DNA from: Brenneria corticis
Lineage (GTDB): Bacteria; Pseudomonadota; Gammaproteobacteria; Enterobacterales; Enterobacteriaceae
Assembly (NCBI RefSeq): GCF_003115855.1
Contig: NZ_KZ819078.1
Coordinates: forward strand, 1-64,000
Direction: 5' to 3'
DNA: 64,000 bases
Positions within the stretch are counted from its first letter, which is position 1. Each line of letters starts with the position of its first letter. The position numbers and the translations under genes are program-made. The notes below the pieces were generated by a model, which saw nothing but the letters and a program-made list of their open reading frames with translations, had not been told where the DNA came from and searched no databases. Shown piece after piece: positions 1 through 7,882 of the stretch.

Positions 1-10
1 TATTAGATCA

Positions 11-37
11 AAGTCCTGGCTGAGAGGCCAGGACTTT
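11..37. terminator. Hairpin between fadL and the gene left of the window
   Basis: An 11-bp perfect stem (AAAGTCCTGGC with GCCAGGACTTT) around a short loop lies just beyond the fadL stop codon. It has no strong T-run, so it may be a stabilising hairpin or a bidirectional terminator. In E. coli the neighbour converging on fadL is mlaA (vacJ), but none of that gene can be recognised in these few bases. Confidence 0.45.
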
Positions 38-52
38 GTCATCAGTCTGTAA

Positions 53-74
53 GGCCGCGCAAGCGGCCTTTTTT
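53..74 (+). terminator. Rho-independent terminator reading rightward
   Basis: GGCCGC-GCAA-GCGGCC followed by six T residues is a compact intrinsic terminator for a rightward transcript arriving from outside the window, probably the mlaA-like gene that converges on fadL in relatives. The T-run is on the plus strand only, so it is a weaker candidate for ending fadL. Confidence 0.7.
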
Positions 75-91
75 ACGTACGAAGCGCGGGT

Positions 92-1357
92 TTAGAACGC
101 GTAATTCAGGTTTACGCCGTACAGCCAGGCCTTGCCTTCAGAGCTGTAGGTATAAGTGTTTACCCCCACGGGATCCGATTCGCGGATGGTGACTTTCTTA
201 CCGTGCATATAGGAAACCCCGACGTCCACGGACGCGTCTTTATTAAAGGCGTAGGTGGTGCCGGCGCTCAGCCAGAAACGGTCCTGATCCGGAATGGAGA
301 CGGAGCGCTTGTCGGCGGGAACCGGGCTGTCGTCAAAGGCGATGCCGCCGCGGAAGGTCCAGTTATCGTCATGGTAATAGGTGGTGCCCAGGGCGATACG
401 GTAGGCGTCGCGGAAACCTTCTTCTTTCTGGAATAGCGTCCGCCCATTATTACCCGTCGCTTTTAGCTCCTGGAACTGGCTCCAGCTGGTGTAGGCCAGG
501 CTGTAATGCACCGCCCACTTGGGCGCCACGCGATGGTAGGCCGACGCTTCCCACATTTCCGGCAGATTCAGCGTCAGTTTGCCGGGAATGGTCGCTCCGC
601 CGGTGCCGCCGATGGCGACAGGGATGTCGTTGCTGTAATCGCCGTTAAAATCGATATCGACTTTGGAACGGTAGGTCAGGCCGTAGCGGTTGTTTTCATC
701 CACTTCATACAGAATGCCGGCGTTCCAGCCGTAGCCCCACTCTTTTCCCTCCAGACGAGAGATTTCGGAGGAGGACTGTAAACCAAGCGCCGGCGCCAGT
801 TCCCCCGCATGGCGAACGATTTTCGCATCGGCATATACCGCATTCACCCCGAGACCAAAGCTGAAGTGCTGATTCAGGCGATACGCGGCGCTCAGGTTCA
901 GGTTGGAGGTCACTAGATCGGTTTTGCCGCCGATGGAGCCCGCGACGTAATTGTCGTTGAATTCCGTCGCCAGACCGTAATTGGTCACGGCGGAAGCGCC
1001 GATGGCCCACCGATCGTTAAGCGGCATAACAAAGTGCAGGTTCGGCACCCAGGCATGGGGCGCAATGTTTTTGGCATCGGCGTTTTGGCCGGATGAGCTT
1101 GAACCGTTCAGATCGATATCCGGGTTGATATAGGTCACGCCGCCGGAGAAAGAGGGACGATCAAACAGGGTCATGGTCGCCGGGTTACGGCTGCCGGAGG
1201 CGGCGTTATCCGCGATGGCGCCTTCACCGGAAAACGCGCGTCCCAGACCTGACGATGAGTATTCGTTTAGCTGGAAGCCAGCCGCGGACGCGTTTGCTGA
1301 AACCAGTGCCACTGCAACAGCAATTGCGGATTGTTTTAACCGGTTTTTTTGGCTCAT
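92..1357 (-). CDS. fadL: Long-chain fatty acid outer membrane transporter FadL
   Basis: Outer-membrane beta-barrel of the FadL/TodX family that binds long-chain fatty acids and passes them laterally into the membrane for activation and beta-oxidation. The protein (421 residues from this start) opens with a signal peptide ending near ANASA-AGF, then the FadL hallmark GFQLNEYSSSGLGRAFSGEG (NPA follows in SRNPATM). It ends in an aromatic residue (YAF), as expected for a barrel closed by Bam. An earlier in-frame TTG exists six bases upstream, but the ATG at 1357 has AGAGG eight bases before it. It reads away from yfcZ; a FadR-like operator and a promoter lie upstream. Confidence 0.96.
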   Translation of the reverse strand: MSQKNRLKQSAIAVAVALVSANASAAGFQLNEYSSSGLGRAFSGEGAIADNAASGSRNPATMTLFDRPSFSGGVTYINPDIDLNGSSSSGQNADAKNIAPHAWVPNLHFVMPLNDRWAIGASAVTNYGLATEFNDNYVAGSIGGKTDLVTSNLNLSAAYRLNQHFSFGLGVNAVYADAKIVRHAGELAPALGLQSSSEISRLEGKEWGYGWNAGILYEVDENNRYGLTYRSKVDIDFNGDYSNDIPVAIGGTGGATIPGKLTLNLPEMWEASAYHRVAPKWAVHYSLAYTSWSQFQELKATGNNGRTLFQKEEGFRDAYRIALGTTYYHDDNWTFRGGIAFDDSPVPADKRSVSIPDQDRFWLSAGTTYAFNKDASVDVGVSYMHGKKVTIRESDPVGVNTYTYSSEGKAWLYGVNLNYAF

Positions 1358-1391
1358 GACCAAAACCTCTTTATGTGCTCGTGAGTTAACT

Positions 1392-1410
1392 TTGTTACAT
1401 GAGGTAACAA
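1392..1410 (-). promoter_or_regulatory. Perfect inverted repeat in the fadL leader
   Basis: TTGTTAC, five bases, GTAACAA. If transcription starts about seven bases beyond the -10 at 1420-1425, this repeat forms a hairpin at the very 5' end of the fadL mRNA. It could stabilise the message or be a protein-binding site; the sequence does not decide. Confidence 0.45.
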
Positions 1411-1419
1411 GGGACGCGC

Positions 1420-1447
1420 ATTGTAGGGGGCGCTCTCAATCTGGCAA
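1420..1447 (-). promoter_or_regulatory. Predicted sigma-70 promoter of fadL
   Basis: On the minus strand TTGCCA (1442-1447) and TACAAT (1420-1425) are separated by 16 bases, each one mismatch from consensus. The start would be near 1413, giving a leader of about 55 bases. The -35 overlaps the FadR-like operator, which suits repression. Confidence 0.6.
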
Positions 1448-1459
1448 ATCGGACCAGTT
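1443..1459 (-). promoter_or_regulatory. FadR-like operator of fadL
   Basis: On the minus strand this reads AACTGGTCCGATTTGCC. The first half is a perfect FadR half-site (consensus AACTGGTCnGACCAGTT) and the second half is degenerate. E. coli fadL is repressed by FadR, released by long-chain acyl-CoA. The overlap with the predicted -35 supports the same logic here. Confidence 0.65.
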
Positions 1460-1602
1460 GCCAAAGTATATGTGGGGAATATTTAAATGTTACTTACATG
1501 TAGTTAAAATATGTCTTAATTGATACAGAAATAAGATCTGCTTAACATTTTGGTTGATTTCAAAGGCGAGAATTAGCGAAATTTTACCCTGCTATAACAA
1601 TG

Positions 1603-1624
1603 GAATGTGACGGTTCTCACTAAA
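1603..1624. promoter_or_regulatory. CRP-like binding site
   Basis: TGTGA-N6-TCACT at 1606-1621 is one base from the CRP consensus TGTGA-N6-TCACA. It lies about 190 bp upstream of the fadL start and 120 bp upstream of yfcZ. E. coli fadL is known to be stimulated by cAMP-CRP; which of the two genes is the target here is not clear. Confidence 0.6.
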
Positions 1625-1744
1625 TGCCGCGGCGGGCAGTAAGTTCTAGTGCTGAACTGATCCGGTGAGTAGAATAGAGCGGAAAGTAAGCTTTTTTGAA
1701 CCGGCTCATAGCTGCTGTACAGATCTCTGCCGTATGAGGAAGGA

Positions 1745-2044
1745 ATGATGACAAACGCCATAAACAAATGTTCTGCCGAAGAAACCGCTGCCTGCTGCTG
1801 CGTGGATGTTGGCACGGTGATGGATAACACCGATTGCACCGCGTCTTACAGTAAAGTCTTTACCGATCGGGCCGAGGCTGAGGCCACGCTGCAGGCGCTG
1901 ACGGATAAAGCCCGTTCGGTGGAGTCGGATCCTTGCCAGATCGACAGCCGGCTGGAAAGCGTGGACGGCGGCGTGAAGCTGGACATTGACTTCACCTTCA
2001 GCTGCCAGGCTGAAACGATGATTTTCCAGCTCGGGCTGCGTTAA
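1745..2044 (+). CDS. yfcZ: YfcZ/YiiS family protein of unknown function
   Basis: Small acidic cytoplasmic protein (99 residues) of the YfcZ/YiiS (DUF406) family. It has an unusual cysteine cluster near the start (AACCCVDVG) and two further cysteines, C-terminal end FQLGLR as in E. coli YfcZ. Function is not established. Two adjacent ATG codons follow a strong AGGAAGGA ribosome site, so the start could be 1745 or 1748. Its place next to fadL is conserved in enterics. Confidence 0.9.
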   Translation: MMTNAINKCSAEETAACCCVDVGTVMDNTDCTASYSKVFTDRAEAEATLQALTDKARSVESDPCQIDSRLESVDGGVKLDIDFTFSCQAETMIFQLGLR

Positions 2045-2125
2045 GCGGCCTTGCTTCAGGCGCGCCGCGGTAGTCGGCCGCTAAATTTCCTGGTGCGGGA
2101 AGTCGGCATGCCCGCAACCTGAAAG

Positions 2126-2151
2126 CGGGCGGGTATATTGATGCCCGCCCG
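2126..2151. terminator. Strong GC-rich hairpin after yfcZ
   Basis: An 11-bp stem (CGGGCGGGTAT with ATGCCCGCCCG, one G-T pair) closed by a four-base ATTG loop. No T-run follows, so it is either a factor-assisted terminator for yfcZ or a REP-like stabiliser. Confidence 0.5.
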
Positions 2152-2327
2152 TCGGATTCTCCTCTCGCAACACGCCATTCTCCCGCAATATTCTCACTCT
2201 CGGCGACGCCAGGCGCGGCCCTCTGCTTTAGCCGTCAATTGCAATAGGATAGCTATTTTTATCACTGGCAGATAATTCTGTGATTCTATTTAATTTCAAG
2301 ATTATCGTTCGCTAACAGGTTGCAAAG

Positions 2328-3521
2328 ATGAGCACAGTGAATACCGCCCGCCACCGGGCACAGATTCAGTCCCATATTGAACGCTGCGCTCAGCGCTATC
2401 TGCGGGTCAGCCATCAGATTCACGCCCGGCCGGAAATCGGCAATCAGGAATATTTCGCCGCCGAAACGCTGGTCGACGTGCTGCGTGAGGCGGGATTTGA
2501 CATCATCCAGAACGTCGCCGGGCACGAAACCGGGTTTATCGCCCGCAAAGGGGAAAGGCATAGCGGGCCGCGCATTGGTTATCTGGCGGAATATGACGCG
2601 CTGCCGGGGCTGGGCCACGCCTGCGGTCATAACCTGATAGGCACCGGCAGCGTGGCGGCGGCCGTTGCCTTGTCGCAGGTTATCGATCAGACGGGAGGCG
2701 AGGTCTGGGTCTTCGGCACGCCGGCGGAAGAAGGGGGGCCGAACGGCAGCGCCAAGGGCAGCTTTGCCGACGCCGGCCTGTTTGACGATATCGACGCCGC
2801 GCTGATGATCCATGCTTCCGGTAAAACCCAGCTGACGTCCGCCAGCCTGGCGGTCGATCCGCTGGATTTTCATTTTACCGGGCGGGCGGCCCACGCCTCG
2901 GCGTCGCCGGAGGAGGGCGTTAACGCTCTGGATGCGGTGATCCAGCTTTTTACCGGCATCAACGCGTTGCGCCAGCAACTGCCCGGCGATGTGCGCATCC
3001 ATGGCATTATCACCCATGGCGGCGATGCGCCGAACATTATCCCCGAGTATGCCGCCGCGCGCTTTTATATCCGCGCCTCGACCTGGCAACGCACGCTGGC
3101 GGTAAGCGAAAAAGTCCGGGCGATAGCGCAAGGGGCGGCGCTGGCTACCGGCGGTACGGTAAGGATCGAGCGTTTTCAAAACGCCATCAAGGATCTGATT
3201 ATCAACCGCACGCTGGATGAGGTGGTGGGCGCGGAGCTGAGCGCGCTGGGTGAACAACTGTCCGACCAGCCGCGTCGCGGTCTGGGCTCCACGGATGCCG
3301 GCAACGTGAGCCACGTCGTACCGGTAAGTCACTGCTATATTAAAATCGGCCCGGACGATCTCGTCGGCCATACGCCGGCTTTTCGCGAGGCGTCGGTCTC
3401 CGAACGGGGCGACCATGCGCTGTTGATTGCCGCGCAGTCGCTGGCGTTGTCCGGCTATCGTCTGCTGACCGAACCGTCGTTGCTGGCGGCGGTGAAAGCG
3501 GATTTTCAGCGCACGCACTAG
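2328..3521 (+). CDS. M20-family amidohydrolase (AbgB/amidohydrolase type)
   Basis: Zinc-dependent amidohydrolase of the M20D peptidase group, which cleaves N-acyl or amide bonds in small molecules. Visible motifs: EYDALPGLGHACGHN with probable metal ligands Cys99 and His101, the acid pair in PAEEGG (134-135), MIH (His162), and a dimerisation insert around 175-290 (FTGRAAHASASPEEG). Length 397 is normal. It resembles AbgB (aminobenzoyl-glutamate) and auxin-conjugate hydrolases, but the substrate cannot be read from the sequence. There is no partner AbgA or transporter beside it. The ribosome site is weak (CAGGTTGCAAAG). It lies directly upstream of fadI without a visible terminator. Confidence 0.85.
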   Translation: MSTVNTARHRAQIQSHIERCAQRYLRVSHQIHARPEIGNQEYFAAETLVDVLREAGFDIIQNVAGHETGFIARKGERHSGPRIGYLAEYDALPGLGHACGHNLIGTGSVAAAVALSQVIDQTGGEVWVFGTPAEEGGPNGSAKGSFADAGLFDDIDAALMIHASGKTQLTSASLAVDPLDFHFTGRAAHASASPEEGVNALDAVIQLFTGINALRQQLPGDVRIHGIITHGGDAPNIIPEYAAARFYIRASTWQRTLAVSEKVRAIAQGAALATGGTVRIERFQNAIKDLIINRTLDEVVGAELSALGEQLSDQPRRGLGSTDAGNVSHVVPVSHCYIKIGPDDLVGHTPAFREASVSERGDHALLIAAQSLALSGYRLLTEPSLLAAVKADFQRTH

Positions 3522-3593
3522 CCGGCCGGACGTTTCCCCTCTCATTTTGCCTCGCCGCGGTTTGCGTAATGTAACTATCTGGTTAACAATCAG

Positions 3594-3610
3594 ATCAGGT
3601 CTGACCTGTT
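3594..3610 (+). promoter_or_regulatory. FadR-like operator of fadIJ
   Basis: ATCAGGTCTGACCTGTT is close to a perfect palindrome and agrees with the FadR consensus at nearly all core positions (GGTCnGACC). It lies 42 bases before the fadI start, downstream of a weak -35/-10 pair (TTGCGT at 3562-3567, AACAAT at 3585-3590), where bound FadR would block initiation. Acyl-CoA would lift repression. Confidence 0.8.
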
Positions 3611-3651
3611 GGGCGCAGGCTCGATTTTTTTCAGTTAACAAGGGAGCGTTT

Positions 3652-4965
3652 ATGAGCGAGGTGTTACCACTGATAACCCGTCGTGGCGATCGCGTGGCGA
3701 TTGTCGGCGGATTACGTACCCCGTTTGCCCGTCAGGCGACGGCCTATCATGGCGTGCCGGCCGTGGACATGGGAAAAATCGTGGTGAATGAGCTGCTTAT
3801 TCGCACCGGCATCGATCCCGAACTGATCGACCTGCTGGTTTTCGGTCAGGTGGTGCAAATGCCGGAGGCGCCCAATATCGCCAGGGAAATCGTGCTGGGA
3901 ACGGGGATGAGCGTGCATACCGACGCGTACAGCGTATCCCGCGCCTGCGCCACCAGTTTTCAGGCGGTGGCCAACGTGGCGGAAAGCATTATGGCGGGCG
4001 TCGTCGAAGTGGGGATTGCCGGCGGGGCGGACTCATCCTCGGTGCTGCCGATCGGGGTGAGTAAACGCCTCGCCGCAACCTTGGTCGATATCAGCAAAGC
4101 CCGCACGCTGCGCCAGCGCCTTAAACTGCTCGCCCGGCTGCGCCCCAGGGATTTGCTGCCCGTCGCCCCCCCGGTGGCGGAATACTCCACCGGCCTGCGC
4201 ATGGGCGATACGGCGGAACAAATGGCGAAAACCTACGGCATTACGCGGGAAGAGCAGGACGCGCTGGCGCATCGCTCGCATCGTCTGGCCGCCCGCGCCT
4301 GGCAGGAGGGGCTGCTGCGCGACGAGGTGATGACGGCGTACGTGCCGCCTTACCGGCAGGCGCTGGCCGAGGATAATAACGTGCGTCGCGACTCGGCGCC
4401 GGAGCATTATGCCCGCCTGCGGCCGGCCTTTGACCGCAGGCACGGCAGCGTAACGGCGGCCAACAGCACGCCGTTGACCGACGGGGCGGCGGCGATTGTG
4501 CTGATGAGCGAATCGAAAGCCAAAAGTCTGGGGATTACCCCGCTGGGCTATCTGCTCAGTTATGCCTTTAGCGCCATCGGCGTGCGGGAGGATATGTTGC
4601 TGGGACCGGCTTACGCCTCTCCGCTGGCGTTGGCGCGGGCCGGGGTGGCGTTGTCCGATCTGGCGCTGATCGATATGCACGAAGCCTTTGCCGCCCAGAC
4701 GCTGGCGAACCTGAAAATGTTCGCCAGCGAGGATTTCGCCCGCCGCCGACTGGGGCGGCCGGCGCCGCTGGGCGAGGTGGAGATGGAGAAATTCAACGTG
4801 CTCGGCGGCTCCATTGCCTACGGACATCCGTTTGCCGCTACCGGCGCCCGGATGATTACCCAGACGTTGCACGAACTGCGCCGCCGCGGCGGCGGGCTGG
4901 GGTTGACCACCGCCTGTGCGGCGGGAGGACTGGGCGCCGCAATGGTACTGGAGGTGACGCCATGA
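3652..4965 (+). CDS. fadI: 3-ketoacyl-CoA thiolase FadI
   Basis: Thiolase that performs the last step of beta-oxidation: CoA-dependent cleavage of 3-ketoacyl-CoA to acetyl-CoA plus a chain shortened by two carbons, as the beta subunit of the anaerobic-type FadIJ complex. The active-site nucleophile is Cys99 in SRACATSFQA; HEAFAAQ, YGHPFAATG and TACAAGGLGA are the other thiolase motifs. The ATG at 3652 follows AAGGGAG and gives 437 residues, matching E. coli FadI; the open frame extends further upstream, but that part has no homology. It overlaps fadJ by four bases (ATGA), indicating coupled translation. Confidence 0.97.
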   Translation: MSEVLPLITRRGDRVAIVGGLRTPFARQATAYHGVPAVDMGKIVVNELLIRTGIDPELIDLLVFGQVVQMPEAPNIAREIVLGTGMSVHTDAYSVSRACATSFQAVANVAESIMAGVVEVGIAGGADSSSVLPIGVSKRLAATLVDISKARTLRQRLKLLARLRPRDLLPVAPPVAEYSTGLRMGDTAEQMAKTYGITREEQDALAHRSHRLAARAWQEGLLRDEVMTAYVPPYRQALAEDNNVRRDSAPEHYARLRPAFDRRHGSVTAANSTPLTDGAAAIVLMSESKAKSLGITPLGYLLSYAFSAIGVREDMLLGPAYASPLALARAGVALSDLALIDMHEAFAAQTLANLKMFASEDFARRRLGRPAPLGEVEMEKFNVLGGSIAYGHPFAATGARMITQTLHELRRRGGGLGLTTACAAGGLGAAMVLEVTP

Positions 4966-7181
4966 ACGATAGGCAACCGTTATCCGCATCCCTTGCCGAG
5001 GCTTCGGCTTTTTCCCTCGCTATCCGCCCGGACAATATCGGCATCGTCACCATTGACGTGCCGGGAGAAAAGGTCAATACGCTGAAAAGCGAATTTGCCG
5101 AGCAGATCGTCAAGGTTATCGAACAGGCTCAGCAACATGCGGCGCTGCGCGGGCTGGTGCTGGTGTCCGCCAAGGCGGATTCGTTTATCGCCGGCGCGGA
5201 TATTGCCATGCTGGACGGCTGCGCCAGCGCCGAACAGGCGCAGGATCTGGCCCGAAAGGGGCAGGAAACCTTTGCCTATATCGCCGCGCTGCCTTTCCCG
5301 GTGGTCGCGGCGATTCACGGCGCCTGTCTGGGCGGCGGGCTGGAACTGGCGCTGGCCTGCGATTACCGCCTGTGTTCGCTGGATGAAAAAACGCTGCTGG
5401 GGCTGCCGGAGGTCAAGCTCGGCCTGTTGCCCGGCTCCGGCGGCACCCAGCGCTTACCCCGGCTGATCGGCGTCGGGCCGGCGCTGGATATCATCCTCAC
5501 CGGGCGCCACGTCCGCGCCGCGCAGGCGCTAAAACTGGGGCTGGTGGACGACGCGGTGCCGCACAGTATTTTGCTGCAAACGGCGCTGGAGACGATCAGG
5601 CAGGGTAAGCGTAAAGCATCGCCGCCGGACTGGCGCGCCCGCCTGTTGGCGAGCCCGGCGATCCGGCCGCTGTTTTTCAATATCGTTAAGCGCAAAACGC
5701 GAGCCAAAACGCACGGCAATTACCCGGCGACGGAGCGGATAATTCAGGTGATTCGCCGCGGAATGGAAAAAGGCGCGGCCGAAGGCTACCGGCTTGAGGC
5801 CCGCGCCTTCGGTAAGCTGGTTATGACGCCGCAGTCCGCCGCGCTGCGCAGTCTGTTTTTTGCCTCGACGTCGTTAAAAAAAGAGTCCGGCGGCGCTGCG
5901 GCGCCCCCCATCCGCCGGGTGGGGATTCTGGGGGGCGGGCTGATGGGCGGCGGTATCGCCAGCGTCACGGCGGTGCGCGGCGGCTTGCCGGTGCGCATTA
6001 AAGATATTGATGAGCAGGGCATTAACCGTGCGCTGAACTACAGCTGGCAACTGCTGACCAAACGGGTGGAACGCCGGCGTATGCCGCCTGCCGAGCGGCA
6101 ACGCCTGATGAGCCTGATTTCCGGCAGCACCGATTACCGGGGATTCGAACAGAGCGACATGGTGATTGAAGCGGTGTTTGAGGATCTGTCGCTGAAACGG
6201 CAGATGGTGGCCGAGGTGGAGCGCCATGCCGCGCCGCATACCATCTTTGCCTCGAATACCTCGTCATTGCCGATTCACCAGATCGCCGCGCAAGCCCTGC
6301 GCCCGCAGCAGGTGATCGGCCTGCATTACTTTAGCCCGGTGGATAAAATGCCGCTGGTGGAAGTGATTCCGCACGCGCACACCAGCGCCGAAACCATTGC
6401 CGCCACGCTGGCGCTGGCGCGAAAACAGGGTAAAACGGCGATTGTGGTGGCCGATAGCGCGGGCTTTTACGTTAACCGTATCCTGGCGCCCTACGTTAAT
6501 GAAGCCGCCTACTGTCTGCTGGAAGGCGAACCGGTGGAGTCGATCGATTATGCCCTGGTGCGCTTTGGTTTTCCGGTCGGCCCGTTGACGCTGCTGGATG
6601 AAGTCGGCATCGACGTCGCCACTAAAATCGTACCGGTGCTCGGTCAGGCGTTCGGGGAGCGTTTTATCCCGCCCCCCACCTTTGACGCCGTCCTGAAGGA
6701 TGGCCGTAAAGGGCGTAAAAACGGCAAAGGGTTTTATCGCTATAACCGGAAACGCTATTTCCATTGGCGGCATAAGGCCAGAGAGGTGGACGCTTCCATC
6801 TATCCGCTGCTGGACGTGACCCCGAAAGCGCATCTCGACCCGGCGCTGATCGGCCAGCGCTGCGTGATGCTGCTGCTGAACGAAGCGGCCCGCTGTCTGG
6901 ATGAAAAGGTGATCCGCAGCGCGCGCGACGGGGATATCGGCGCGGTGTTCGGCATCGGTTTTCCCCCGTTTCTCGGCGGTCCGTTCCATTATATGGATCG
7001 CCTTGGCATCGCCACGGTGGTAAAAACGTTGCAGGTATTGCAGCAGCAGTATGGCGACAGGTTTGCGCCCTGCGAAGCCTTGCTGGCCATGCGGGACGGT
7101 CAGCGGCGGTTCTACCCGCTACCGGACGAGGTTGCGCCGTCGGCGCTTCCGCCCGGCGATGCGCCGGTCGACGCGGGTTAA
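4962..7181 (+). CDS. fadJ: Multifunctional fatty acid oxidation subunit FadJ
   Basis: Alpha subunit of FadIJ, carrying enoyl-CoA hydratase and L-3-hydroxyacyl-CoA dehydrogenase (and isomerase/epimerase) activities. The hydratase domain spans about residues 20-200 (AGADIAML, CLGGGLELALACDYR, GSGGTQRLPR). The NAD-binding domain starts at about 320 (GILGGGLMGGGIASV). The dehydrogenase C-terminal domains follow (HYFSPVDKMPLVEVIPH, GFYVNRILAPY), with a second copy near 640-720. At 739 residues it is slightly longer than the E. coli protein because of short N- and C-terminal extensions. FadR control through the fadI operator is expected. Confidence 0.97.
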   Translation: MNDRQPLSASLAEASAFSLAIRPDNIGIVTIDVPGEKVNTLKSEFAEQIVKVIEQAQQHAALRGLVLVSAKADSFIAGADIAMLDGCASAEQAQDLARKGQETFAYIAALPFPVVAAIHGACLGGGLELALACDYRLCSLDEKTLLGLPEVKLGLLPGSGGTQRLPRLIGVGPALDIILTGRHVRAAQALKLGLVDDAVPHSILLQTALETIRQGKRKASPPDWRARLLASPAIRPLFFNIVKRKTRAKTHGNYPATERIIQVIRRGMEKGAAEGYRLEARAFGKLVMTPQSAALRSLFFASTSLKKESGGAAAPPIRRVGILGGGLMGGGIASVTAVRGGLPVRIKDIDEQGINRALNYSWQLLTKRVERRRMPPAERQRLMSLISGSTDYRGFEQSDMVIEAVFEDLSLKRQMVAEVERHAAPHTIFASNTSSLPIHQIAAQALRPQQVIGLHYFSPVDKMPLVEVIPHAHTSAETIAATLALARKQGKTAIVVADSAGFYVNRILAPYVNEAAYCLLEGEPVESIDYALVRFGFPVGPLTLLDEVGIDVATKIVPVLGQAFGERFIPPPTFDAVLKDGRKGRKNGKGFYRYNRKRYFHWRHKAREVDASIYPLLDVTPKAHLDPALIGQRCVMLLLNEAARCLDEKVIRSARDGDIGAVFGIGFPPFLGGPFHYMDRLGIATVVKTLQVLQQQYGDRFAPCEALLAMRDGQRRFYPLPDEVAPSALPPGDAPVDAG

Positions 7182-7368
7182 TGATTGACGCCCAGCCAAC
7201 AACTAAGGTAGAAAGTGCGCTTTACCGGACGGTTAAATTTACATCAGGGAGCGGCGATAACGGTTTTCGTGATAGCCTGTATCGTCCTGCTTCAGCGTGT
7301 GCTTATACAACGACTGATTGCTTTATAAGCCTTTTAATTACGATATGTTCGTCAAATAGCGGTGTGAT

Positions 7369-7851
7369 ATGCAAGTTTTGATTATGCGTCATGGCGATGC
7401 GGTACCTGATGCGGCCAGCGACGCGCAGCGGCCTTTGAGCGCGCGCGGCTATGATGAGTCGCGCAAGATGGCAAGCTGGCTGAACAACCAGCAGCTGGAT
7501 ATTGATCATATTTTGGTCAGTCCTTATCTGCGCGCCCGGCAAACGCTGGAGGCGATCCGGGGGCTATTGCCCTTGCCCGAGGGGGATGAATGCCTGCCCG
7601 AGCTCACCCCCGGCGGCGATGCCGGCTTTGTCGGCAGCTATCTGCAAGCCCTGGCCAAAGAGGGGACGGAAGCGGTGCTGGTCGTCTCGCATCTGCCGTT
7701 GGTCGGCTATCTGGTCGCGGAGTTGTGTCCCGCTGAAAACGCCCCCATGTTCGCCACCTCCGGCATTGCCTGTGTGAGCATTGATGCCCCATCGGGGCGC
7801 GGCGTGTTTGACTGGCAGGTGAGTCCGGCGCAGCTGGCGCTGAAGAGGTAA
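7369..7851 (+). CDS. sixA: Phosphohistidine phosphatase SixA
   Basis: Histidine-phosphatase-superfamily enzyme that removes phosphate from phosphohistidine. In E. coli it acts on the nitrogen-PTS protein NPr and was first proposed for ArcB. The catalytic RHG motif is at residues 7-9 (LIMRHGDA, His8 nucleophile), the second arginine is in SPYLRARQT, and the second histidine is in VVSHLPLVG. The length is 160 residues. The 187-bp gap from fadJ contains a weak promoter-like pair (TTGCTT near 7319 and a TACGAT/CGATAT hexamer near 7340), so it is likely transcribed separately. Confidence 0.94.
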   Translation: MQVLIMRHGDAVPDAASDAQRPLSARGYDESRKMASWLNNQQLDIDHILVSPYLRARQTLEAIRGLLPLPEGDECLPELTPGGDAGFVGSYLQALAKEGTEAVLVVSHLPLVGYLVAELCPAENAPMFATSGIACVSIDAPSGRGVFDWQVSPAQLALKR

Positions 7852-7882
7852 TCGCCGCCGCGCCGACCTCCCGCCGCCCCGG

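Larger units (their letters stand above)
1358..1744. other. Divergent fadL-yfcZ intergenic region
   Basis: This 387-bp gap holds the fadL promoter, FadR-like site and leader hairpin on the left, and a CRP-like site near 1606-1621. The remaining AT-rich stretch (about 1470-1600) shows no further recognisable element. No convincing gene lies here; the short minus-strand reading frame at 1573-1839 overlaps yfcZ and has no family signature. Confidence 0.6.

Noticed and set aside
1573..1839. 88-codon minus-strand frame over the yfcZ start
   Set aside because: Would cover the yfcZ ribosome site and the CRP-like site; no conserved features.
2286..3641. 451-codon minus-strand frame opposite the M20 gene
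   Set aside because: Arg/Gln/His-rich, no family signature, and exactly antisense to a well-supported gene; a codon-bias shadow.
7181..7381. 66-codon frame between fadJ and sixA
   Set aside because: Overlaps the sixA start, no ribosome site of note and no homology; the region is better read as sixA's promoter.
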